14,009 nt of DNA from assembly GCA_023426345.1 (NCBI GenBank), contig JAFAAX010000133.1, positions 1 to 14,009 of the forward strand, in the 5' to 3' direction. The translations under genes were made by a program, and so were the position numbers. Source of the DNA: Actinomycetes bacterium (GTDB lineage Bacteria; Actinomycetota; Actinomycetes; Actinomycetales; Actinomycetaceae). The notes below the pieces were generated by a model. The model was not told the DNA's origin. It saw nothing but the letters and a program-made list of their open reading frames with translations, and did no database searches. This document shows positions 1 to 6,299 of this stretch, in pieces. Each line of letters starts with the position of its first letter. Positions within the stretch are counted from its first letter, which is position 1.

Positions 1-233
1 CTCCCTCATGAGAGGAGCAACCACCATCACCGGGGCCTGACAGCCCCCAACCAACCAATCAGCACCACACGCCGGAAGTGGGGAATTTCCCCATCCGAAA
101 GCGGGGACCCCAACTTGACGGAACACAATCCTTCCAGAACGCACCCACGTGCGCTCACATCAGGTGTCACCAATCCCTGCAGCAGACCCTCTGGCCTATA
201 ACCCACCTGCGCCGTTCAAGCCCGGATATAGGA
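1..233. other. left-edge region with no supported gene
   Basis: No convincing gene is seen here. A plus-strand frame is open from the left edge and ends at a TGA at 38-40, reading SLMRGATTITGA. It could be the C-terminus of a gene entering from the left, but twelve codons are too few to identify. A 5-bp GC hairpin (32-36 with 43-47) spans that stop. Further right is a 7-bp dyad (79-85 with 87-93, TGGGGAA/TTCCCCA), whose right arm can also pair with 103-107. I see no clear promoter. The stretch probably serves as the region downstream of the minus-strand tRNA. Confidence 0.3.
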
Positions 234-263
234 AGGACCCGATCCCTTCCGGGACCGGGTCCT
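234..263 (-). terminator. hairpin downstream of initiator tRNA
   Basis: Arms 234-241 (AGGACCCG) and 256-263 (CGGGTCCT) are perfectly complementary. They are followed inward by one mismatch (242/255) and a further 4-bp stem (243-246 with 251-254) closed by a four-base loop. Read on the minus strand the loop is GGAA, a GNRA-type tetraloop. The hairpin begins 18 bases past the tRNA 3' end, which fits transcription termination or 3'-end protection. No clean T-run follows it on the minus strand, so factor-independent termination is inferred. Confidence 0.6.
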
Positions 264-281
264 CACTCGCCTCATCGGCGG

Positions 282-358
282 TGGTAGCGGGGGCAGGATT
301 TGAACCTGCGACCTCCGGGTTATGAGCCCGGCGAGCTACCGAACTGCTCCACCCCGCG
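282..358 (-). tRNA. initiator tRNA-fMet (CAT)
   Basis: A complete 77-nt cloverleaf is encoded on the minus strand with the CAT anticodon at 322-324 and an encoded CCA end (282-284). The initiator identity marks are visible. There is a C1·U72 mismatch at the top of the acceptor stem (CGCGGGG against CCCCGCU). The anticodon stem carries three consecutive G:C pairs (CCGGG-CTCATAA-CCCGG). The D stem GAGC/GCTC has A11:U24. Elongator tRNA-Met and the lysidine-modified tRNA-Ile(CAT) lack this combination. The molecule supplies formyl-methionyl-tRNA to the ribosomal P site for initiation. Its own promoter lies at 371-399 and a hairpin follows at 234-263, so it is likely a single-gene transcription unit. 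Confidence 0.96.
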
Positions 359-370
359 TCGACATCGACT

Positions 371-399
371 AAGTTACCCGCGTCCCTCCCCAGTTTCAA
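371..399 (-). promoter_or_regulatory. promoter of the initiator tRNA
   Basis: On the minus strand, TTGAAA (394-399) is separated by exactly 17 bases from TAACTT (371-376). Twelve bases then lead to the first base of the tRNA at 358. This is a good housekeeping-sigma promoter and would give a tRNA 5' leader of about five bases. The first three bases of the -10 box (TAA) are also the stop codon of the candidate ORF at 374-571. Confidence 0.75.
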
Positions 400-571
400 C
401 CGGCAGGGTGATGACATGACTCACCACAGGGTGCCGCGGGACGCCTGCGGAACTGAGTGGACGTCGATCGCCTGCGGCCCGCACGCGCCACGCGACGAGC
501 GCCCCCCACACCAGCCAGGGCCAGCGCGCGGGGGCGTCCTCGTCAATCAATATGCTCTGAGGGTCGCTCAC
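374..571 (-). CDS. candidate small protein overlapping the end of UPF0182
   Basis: A 65-codon ORF starts with GTG at 571-569, overlapping the TGA stop of the UPF0182 gene (570-568) in a GTGA arrangement typical of translational coupling. It ends with TAA just 15 bases before the tRNA. The product begins MSDPQSILIDED and has one short hydrophobic stretch (WPWLVWGALVAW, about residues 17-28) followed by a basic stretch. I do not recognise it. Arguments against it are the lack of a Shine-Dalgarno sequence, weaker codon bias in the second half, and overlap of its last codons with the tRNA promoter. It may simply be a spacer that happens to stay open. Confidence 0.3.
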   Translation of the reverse strand: MSDPQSILIDEDAPARWPWLVWGALVAWRVRAAGDRRPLSSAGVPRHPVVSHVITLPVETGEGRG

Positions 572-3500
572 GACCCGGACTGCGCGCCCGACCCGTCCGT
601 CCCGGTATCCCCGGACTGCGCGCCGCCGCTGGAGCCCGCTCCGCCCGTCAGCCCGGAGACGCTCTGCCCGAGCTCCTCCTGGGCGGCCAGGGCGTCGGTG
701 AGGGCCTGATCGAGATCCGTCTGGGCCTTGCCATAGGCCGCCCAGTCGCCCGACGTGCGCGCCGAGTCGGCCGCGGTCATCGCGTTCTTCGCGGCCACGA
801 GCGCCTGGTTGAGCCGCTCCTGCGCGCTGAGCGTGCCGCCCGTCGTGTCCGTGCCCGACGACCCGCCGGTGGAGTCCGACTGCTCGCCTGCGACCTCGGC
901 CGCCGAGTCGCCGCCGAATGTCTGGTCCAGCGACGCCTCCAATGTGTTCGCGAAGCCCACCTGATCGCCGAAGGCGGTCAGCACGGCTCGCAGCACCGGG
1001 TAGGACGCCGTGCCCTTGCCCTCGACGTACACGGGCTGGACGTAGAGCAGACCGCCGCCGACGGGCAGGGTGAGGAGGTTGCCGCGGATCACGGTCGAGT
1101 CCGACTGGTTGAGCAGGTTGAGCTGGGTGGCGATCTCCTGCTTGGAGTCGTAGGCGTTCTGCACCTGGCCGGGGCCGGGCACCGTCGTCGAGGACGGCAG
1201 CGCGATGAGACGCAGCTTGCCGTAGTCCTCCGCCACCTTGCCCGCCTCGTTGCCCGTCTCCGAGTCGACAGCGAGGAAGCCCGCCATCGCCTCGCGCTGG
1301 GTCGTGCCGCCCGGCACGAACACCGACGTCAGCGAGAACTCCGCCGAATCCTGCCCCGGCATCTGCATGGTGAGGTAGTAGGGGGGCTGGAAGTTCGACG
1401 AGGTCGCCGTCCCGGTCTGGGAGGCGTCCTGGCTGTTCGCCGTGGAGGCCGCCGCGGCGGTCGAGGTCTCCTGGGCCAGGCGCCACCGGTCGCCGCCCGT
1501 GTAGAACTGCGAGGCGTCGGTGACGTGGTAGGAGGTCAGCAGGTCGCGCTGGACCTTGAACAGGTCCTCCGGGTAGCGCAGATGGCTCATCAGGTCGCCG
1601 GAGATCGCGCTCATCGGCTCGATCGAGTTCGGGTAGACCTTCATCCAGGTCTGCAGGATCGGATCGTCCTGGTCCCACTGGAACAGACGCACCGACCCGT
1701 CATAGGCGTCCACCACGGCCTTGACGGAGTTGCGCATGTAGTTGACGGTCTTGGCCTGCACGTACTGCCCGATCTGGTCGGCCTGGGAGTCCACCGTGGA
1801 CTGCGCCAGCGACTGGTGCTCGGAGTACGGGTACGAGTTCGACGTCGTGTACGCGTCGACGATCCACACGAGCCGCTTCGGGGTGGACGGGTCGCCGTCC
1901 GTGTCGACGACCGCCGGATAGGGCTTCTGCTCGAGCGTGAGATACGGCGCGACCTTCGCGACGCGCGTCAGCGGATCGCGGTCGTAGAGGATCTGCGAGG
2001 CCGAGTTCGTCTGCGAGGAGAAGAAGATGTCCGTCGAGCCGAACTTGATCGAGTAGAGCAGCTTGTTCCACAGGTTGCCGACGCTGGGCCCGCCGTCGCC
2101 GGTGAACGTCGTGCGGACCTGGCCGCCCGCCGCGTTGTCGTCGGGGTAGTCGAGCTCCTGCGGCTCCGCGCCCTCCGGGGCGCCCACGATCGAATAGTTC
2201 GGGGACGAGGGCGAGAAGTAGATCCGCGGCTCGTAGTCGCCCATCTCCCCCACCGAGGGGATGGACTGCTCCCAGTAGGAGGGCAGCCCCGAGGACGTCA
2301 CGCTGTTGCCGTAGGCGGCCACCACCCCGAAGCCGTGGGTGTAGACCGTGTGCTGGTTGACCCAGGTCTGCTGCTCGGCGGACAGCCCCTCGAGGTTGAG
2401 CTCGCGCATCGAGATCACCGTGTCGCGCAGCTCGCCTCCCACCCGGTAGCGGTCCACCGACATGCCCGAGCCGAAGGCGTAATAGGGGCGCGACTGCTGG
2501 AGCTGCTGAACGGTCTTCGAGATGACCAGCGGGTCGAGGAGGCGGATCTGGGAGGTCGACTCCGAGTCCTCGCGCAGCTGTCCGGGCTTCGCGTTGGTCT
2601 CCGCGTCGTAGGTCTGATACTCCAGGCCGTCCAGGCCGTAGGCGGCCAGCGTGGCGTCGATGTTGTGCTGGATGAAGGGGGACTCCAGTTCGCGGGCGTT
2701 CGGCGTGACGCGGAACTGCTGGATGAGGGCCGGATAGATCCCGCCGATGACCAGCGCCGACACGATCGTCACCACCACGCCGGTGGTGGGCAGGCGCCAC
2801 GTGCCGCGGAACGCCGCGACCACGAACAGGATCGCCACCAGTACCGAGATCACCGCCAGCAGCGTGCGCGCCGGCAGGACCGCGTTGACGTCGGAGTAGA
2901 GAGCGCCGTCGGCCGTCTCCCCCTGCTGGGTGAGCAGCGAGTAGCGTCCCAGCCAGTACCGCGCGCCGATGACCACCGAGATGCCGGCGGCCAGCCATCC
3001 CACCTGGAGGCGCGCGGGGCGCAGCGCGTAGGGCCGCGGGCTCACGCCGACCGCCCCGTAGAGGTAGTGGACGACCACCCCGGCGATGAGGCCGATCACC
3101 AGGAGGCTGAGCGCGAAGGACGCGATCATCTGCAGGACCGGCAGCGTGAACACGTAGAAGGAGACGTCCTTGCCCAGGACCGGATCCGTCGCGCCGAACG
3201 AGGTCCGGTTGAAGAACGTGAGGATCTTCTGCCAGTTCGCCGCCAGCGTTCCGCCGTTGGTGAAACCCAGCAGGATCGGCACCCCCCAGAACAGCAGGCC
3301 GCGCAGTGGTTCCACGGCCTCCTGGTACTGGCGCAGATTCGCCCCCGTGTCGCCCCGCACGCTCGCGGGCCGATGCCGGTAGGCGTATTGGATGTTGAGG
3401 GCCGTGAATCCGAAGACCAGCAGGAAGCCCAGCACGAAGAGCCCGATGACGGCTCCCCACCGGGTGAACAGGATGCGCGTGGAGTGCATCTGGTCGAACC

Positions 3501-3660
3501 ACAGGATCTCGGTCCACACCTGGGAGGCGGCGACGATCAGCGCGATGATCACCGCCAGCACGATGAGCGTGACAGTCCATGGGCTGAGTCGGCGGCGCCC
3601 GGTCCCCGCTCCCTTCTTGGGGCCTCGTGGTTCCGGTCGTGCGGTCGGGAAGGCGCTCAC
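568..3660 (-). CDS. UPF0182 family integral membrane protein
   Basis: This 1030-residue protein belongs to the actinobacterial UPF0182 family, whose biochemical function is unknown. After a basic cytoplasmic N-terminus there are about seven hydrophobic helices (near residues 28-50, 64-84, 112-130, 165-190, 215-235, 261-285 and 290-310). The family-type motif WTEILWFDQ follows the first helix. A large domain of about 600 residues, presumably extracytoplasmic, comes next. The last 100 or so residues are a low-complexity Gly/Ser/Thr/Asp tail interrupted by an Ala-rich helical segment. Its length is in the family's usual range. Translation starts at a GTG preceded by GAGAGGA at good spacing. The gene points toward the initiator tRNA and is divergent from the PPA1309-type gene, an arrangement familiar in actinobacteria. 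Identification rests on overall architecture and recognisable family sequence; the role is not known. Confidence 0.95.
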   Translation of the reverse strand: MSAFPTARPEPRGPKKGAGTGRRRLSPWTVTLIVLAVIIALIVAASQVWTEILWFDQMHSTRILFTRWGAVIGLFVLGFLLVFGFTALNIQYAYRHRPASVRGDTGANLRQYQEAVEPLRGLLFWGVPILLGFTNGGTLAANWQKILTFFNRTSFGATDPVLGKDVSFYVFTLPVLQMIASFALSLLVIGLIAGVVVHYLYGAVGVSPRPYALRPARLQVGWLAAGISVVIGARYWLGRYSLLTQQGETADGALYSDVNAVLPARTLLAVISVLVAILFVVAAFRGTWRLPTTGVVVTIVSALVIGGIYPALIQQFRVTPNARELESPFIQHNIDATLAAYGLDGLEYQTYDAETNAKPGQLREDSESTSQIRLLDPLVISKTVQQLQQSRPYYAFGSGMSVDRYRVGGELRDTVISMRELNLEGLSAEQQTWVNQHTVYTHGFGVVAAYGNSVTSSGLPSYWEQSIPSVGEMGDYEPRIYFSPSSPNYSIVGAPEGAEPQELDYPDDNAAGGQVRTTFTGDGGPSVGNLWNKLLYSIKFGSTDIFFSSQTNSASQILYDRDPLTRVAKVAPYLTLEQKPYPAVVDTDGDPSTPKRLVWIVDAYTTSNSYPYSEHQSLAQSTVDSQADQIGQYVQAKTVNYMRNSVKAVVDAYDGSVRLFQWDQDDPILQTWMKVYPNSIEPMSAISGDLMSHLRYPEDLFKVQRDLLTSYHVTDASQFYTGGDRWRLAQETSTAAAASTANSQDASQTGTATSSNFQPPYYLTMQMPGQDSAEFSLTSVFVPGGTTQREAMAGFLAVDSETGNEAGKVAEDYGKLRLIALPSSTTVPGPGQVQNAYDSKQEIATQLNLLNQSDSTVIRGNLLTLPVGGGLLYVQPVYVEGKGTASYPVLRAVLTAFGDQVGFANTLEASLDQTFGGDSAAEVAGEQSDSTGGSSGTDTTGGTLSAQERLNQALVAAKNAMTAADSARTSGDWAAYGKAQTDLDQALTDALAAQEELGQSVSGLTGGAGSSGGAQSGDTGTDGSGAQSGS

Positions 3661-3872
3661 CGCGTCATCCTCTCAAGTGTCAATCGGGTGCCTCATTGGA
3701 CCATCCCAGTCTACCCGCGCGCTCAAGGCCTGCCTGGAGGGAGGTGTGATCCCCGCGACCTCCCGCCCCTCTCCGATCCCGGCCGGCAGGCGCGGGGGCG
3801 GCCTCGTCCTCAGTGACGAGGGCGACGCCCACCCGGGAAGGCCCGGTCCCGCAGGCGTGCCACCATTGGGGC
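3661..3872. promoter_or_regulatory. divergent promoter region between UPF0182 and PPA1309-type genes
   Basis: This 212-bp gap separates two divergent genes and should hold both promoters. For the minus-strand gene, TAGACT at 3708-3713 is an acceptable -10 box about 48 bases before the GTG, and the ribosome-binding sequence GAGAGGA lies just upstream of the start; no matching -35 is visible. For the plus-strand gene, CACCAT (3861-3866) sits six bases before the ATG, the spacing of a leaderless start, but it matches the -10 consensus only partly. Confidence 0.4.
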
Positions 3873-4466
3873 ATGGAGCACAACCCGCCGGCCCCGCCGG
3901 CCGCCGCCGCCCTGGCCACCGTCGTCCGCGACATCGAGCGTGCCGCCGCGCGCGCGGGCTGGGATCATGCGCCCTCGTTGTACGCGTTGGTACCCACCCG
4001 CCAGCTCGTCGAGCAGCCGGACATCCCCGGGGACGTCGCCGCCCAACTGCGCCATGGATGGGACGGCACCCCGTGGCACCTGTCCGCCGTCATCCAGGAG
4101 GACCTCCCCGAGGACGAGCTGGAGGAGATGCTCGGCCATCTGGCCTGGCCGGAGTCGGTCGCCGGCGCCGCGCTCACGGTCGAGCGGATCATTGTCCCCC
4201 CGGAGGTGGAGGCTCAAGCGCCCGAGGACCCCGACGAGGCCCTCGCCTTCATCCTCAACCACCCGTCGCGCACGGACGTCCGCCTGGCGGTGGGCGTCCT
4301 GCGCTCCGGAGAGACCTGGACGGCCGTGCGCACCCGCGCTTTCGACGCGGACGATCAGGTCGGTCAGGGGGAGAATCTGGTCCCCGGCCTCACGCAGGCG
4401 CTCCTGTCCTCCTTCGCGCCCGTCGAGGACGGGACCGGCGGGGGTGCGGACCCGGCGCGCCGCTGA
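3873..4466 (+). CDS. PPA1309 family protein
   Basis: The product of 197 residues resembles the conserved actinobacterial PPA1309 family, which has no assigned function. The recognisable part is the C-terminal half. It has the segment HLSAVIQEDLPEDELEEMLG, then a region around WPESVAGAALTVERI, then VRLAVGVLRSGETWTAVRTR and the closing NLVPGLTQALLSSF. There is no signal peptide or membrane segment, so it is probably cytoplasmic. I chose the ATG at 3873; the frame is open to a GTG at 3813, which would add 20 residues of unlike character (MTRATPTREG). No good Shine-Dalgarno precedes either start. Divergent placement from UPF0182 is common for this family and supports the call. The stop codon lies inside a 15-bp tandem duplication (4454-4484). 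Confidence 0.85.
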   Translation: MEHNPPAPPAAAALATVVRDIERAAARAGWDHAPSLYALVPTRQLVEQPDIPGDVAAQLRHGWDGTPWHLSAVIQEDLPEDELEEMLGHLAWPESVAGAALTVERIIVPPEVEAQAPEDPDEALAFILNHPSRTDVRLAVGVLRSGETWTAVRTRAFDADDQVGQGENLVPGLTQALLSSFAPVEDGTGGGADPARR

Positions 4467-4484
4467 CCTGGCGCGCCGCTGACC
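4454..4484. repeat. 15-bp tandem duplication over a stop codon
   Basis: GGCGCGCCGCTGACC occurs at 4454-4468 and again at 4470-4484, a period of 16. The first copy contains the TGA stop of the PPA1309-type gene. Each copy includes the 8-bp palindrome GGCGCGCC. It looks like a recent replication-slippage duplication. Confidence 0.8.
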
Positions 4485-4496
4485 CCCGCTGATTCC

Positions 4497-4853
4497 CGCG
4501 AGGTTCGCCCACGTGTGACGCCGAGGCGCGCGCGGTCGTCACCGTGGGGCCGTCAGGGGTGGTGGGCGAATGCACCTGGCCGCGAGCCAGAAAACGACGT
4601 CGCGACCTCCACCGCTGCGTTCCCACCTCATGTTCCCCCGGTGATCGTCGGACTACACCAAATGGTCGGCGCGTCGTGCCGAGCAGGATTCCGAGCGGCC
4701 GCGTTCATGCAGATCAATGATGATTTGTGATGAACTGATGGTCGGCTCGGCGGTGACCATTTGGTGTTGTCTGCCAGTTGGGGTCGGGGTCGCCCTCGTC
4801 GATGACACGAGGACAGCGACCGGACTCGCAAGTCGCCATGGGCGAACCTCGCG
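4497..4853. repeat. nested inverted repeats in the convergent intergenic gap
   Basis: The 411-bp gap 4467-4877 between two convergent genes has no recognisable gene. It contains an outer perfect 15-bp inverted repeat, CGCGAGGTTCGCCCA at 4497-4511 and its complement at 4839-4853. An inner 13-bp pair, ACACCAAATGGTC at 4655-4667 and its complement at 4755-4767, extends to 16 of 17 matches (4651-4667/4755-4771). A third 7-bp pair lies inside (GCCGAGC 4678-4684, GCTCGGC 4745-4751). The core at about 4704-4740 is AT-richer than the surroundings. The arrangement could be a small non-autonomous element or remnant, a structured RNA, or a protein-binding site. No transposase or target duplication is visible. 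Confidence 0.7.
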
Positions 4854-4877
4854 CGGAGGGGGGGAGGGCGGAGGAGG

Positions 4878-6167
4878 TCAGGGGTGGGCGGAGCCCGACT
4901 GGGCGTCGGAGGCCTCGCACGTGGGCAGCGTCGCGCCCTGGCCGGCGGCGATCGCCTTGACGGCGGACACGGCCTCATCGAGGGTGGAGACGCGGACGAC
5001 GGACAGCCCCTCGGGCACGTGCCCGACCACCTCATCGCAGTTCGAGGCCGGAGCCAGGAACCACGTGGCGCCATCGCCGACCGCTCCCCACATCTTCTGG
5101 CGGATCCCGCCGATGGCCTGGACCTCGCCGTCGTAGCCGATGGCTCCCGTCCCCGCGATCGACTGGCCGCCCGTGAGATCGCCGGGCGTCAGACGGTCGA
5201 TGATCCCCAGAGCGAACATCGTGCCCGCCGACGGCCCGCCCACCTTCTCGAGGTTGACGGTGATGTCCAGCGGCAGGTCGACGTCGGCGCTGAGGTAGAT
5301 CCCGAGTTTCGAGCCCTGCGTCCCCGCCCCGCCCGAGGACGTCACGATCGGGATGTCCACCTGCTGCCCGTCGCGGGTGACGGTCACGACCACCGTCGAA
5401 CCGACCGGGACGGTCTTGAGCAGCGCGAACGGCACCGACGCCGCATCGACGGGGTGGACCGTGCCGTCCGGCGTGGTCATCGACACGAGGACGTCGCCCT
5501 CCTGGACTTTTCCGTCCGCGTCCGATCCGGAGACCGGCCCCGCCACCGTCATCGTCGCCGGGACCGTCCAGCCCAGGTACTCCAGGGCCGCCACCTCCGA
5601 GGTCGACTGCGAGCTCTGCATCTGGGCCTGTCCGGCCTGAGTGACCTGCTCCTGGGTGACACCCTGGGGATAGACCTGGTCGTAGGGGACCAGGACGTCG
5701 CGGTCGTCGAGGCGGGCCTCCACGTACTCGACGAAGTTCAGGCGCTGGCCGGGGCCTCCCCGCTCGGAGACGGTGACCATGCGCAGCTCGCCCGTGCCGT
5801 CGCCCGCGGTGGGCACGGGATCCACCGCCACCGGTTGGCCCGTGGACGGATCCGTCCCCGAGATCTCGATCATCGGGGTGTCGCCCTTCGAGCCGATGAC
5901 GTCGAACGTCGGCCCGGGTCCCTCGGCCACGTAGGGCATCGGCACGACCAACGCCGCCACCACCACGGCGACCACGACGACCATGCCGACCACTCCCGCG
6001 ATCCGACGGCCGCGCCGGCGACGCGGCCGCACCGGCGGCGCGTCGACATCGGCGGGAGCGCCCTCGTCCCCGGGAATGGACCCGGGAACCGGCCCGGGCA
6101 GTGGCACGCCGGCGCCGCCGGAGGGAGTGACCGGAGAGAGTTCGGAGGGCGTTGGATCGTCGTTCAC
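4878..6167 (-). CDS. PDZ and Lon-like (S16) secreted/membrane protease, YlbL type
   Basis: This 429-residue protein matches the YlbL/SdrC-like family: an N-terminal anchor, a PDZ domain and a Lon-type protease domain. The first 55 residues are Pro/Gly-rich and end in an Arg cluster. A helix follows (about 56-76), so the bulk should be outside the membrane. The PDZ region spans about residues 195-275 and the S16 domain about 285-405. The catalytic dyad is visible as Ser313 in GGPSAGTMFALGI and Lys358 in GGIRQKMWGA, with Lon-like spacing. I chose the GTG at 6167 because family proteins begin shortly before the anchor. The frame stays open to 6242, but those extra residues (MSGRGTPCRR...) look like a promoter read through. 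The CACAAT hexamer six bases before this GTG fits a leaderless start. It is divergent from the DUF2342 gene. Confidence 0.9.
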   Translation of the reverse strand: MNDDPTPSELSPVTPSGGAGVPLPGPVPGSIPGDEGAPADVDAPPVRPRRRRGRRIAGVVGMVVVVAVVVAALVVPMPYVAEGPGPTFDVIGSKGDTPMIEISGTDPSTGQPVAVDPVPTAGDGTGELRMVTVSERGGPGQRLNFVEYVEARLDDRDVLVPYDQVYPQGVTQEQVTQAGQAQMQSSQSTSEVAALEYLGWTVPATMTVAGPVSGSDADGKVQEGDVLVSMTTPDGTVHPVDAASVPFALLKTVPVGSTVVVTVTRDGQQVDIPIVTSSGGAGTQGSKLGIYLSADVDLPLDITVNLEKVGGPSAGTMFALGIIDRLTPGDLTGGQSIAGTGAIGYDGEVQAIGGIRQKMWGAVGDGATWFLAPASNCDEVVGHVPEGLSVVRVSTLDEAVSAVKAIAAGQGATLPTCEASDAQSGSAHP

Positions 6168-6299
6168 CCGCCCATTGTGGACTGTCCGCACGCCCCGGTC
6201 GCGCCCAAGACCGCGGCGACACGGAGTTCCCCTTCCGCTCACAGCTCACTCCCGGCCTCCACCCAGCCGGCAGCCCGGCCCAGCCAGTAGAGTCGGCAC
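6168..6299. promoter_or_regulatory. divergent promoter region with leaderless-type starts
   Basis: On the plus strand, TAGAGT (6288-6293) stands six bases before the ATG at 6300, with no Shine-Dalgarno. This is the classic actinobacterial leaderless layout, in which transcription begins at the start codon. On the minus strand, CACAAT (6174-6179) stands six bases before the GTG at 6167, a weaker -10 with the same geometry. No clear -35 box is seen for either. Confidence 0.6.

Noticed and set aside
8..40. Short peptide MRGATTITGA resembling a threonine-attenuator leader, followed by a hairpin
   Set aside because: The frame is open to the window edge, so it may be only the end of a gene; no threonine operon follows on the plus strand and the hairpin has no T-run.
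457..3816. 1119-residue open frame on the plus strand
   Set aside because: It runs antisense to UPF0182 along almost its full length. Its Arg/Val/Gly/His-rich composition is that of a GC-driven shadow frame with no domain.
6168..6242. N-terminal extension of the PDZ/Lon-like protease
   Set aside because: The added 25 residues are Arg/Gly-rich without family character and would read through the divergent promoter region.
4884..6290. 468-residue plus-strand frame antisense to the PDZ/Lon-like protease
   Set aside because: Arg/His/Asp-rich shadow composition; the minus-strand frame has the Ser-Lys dyad and PDZ pattern.
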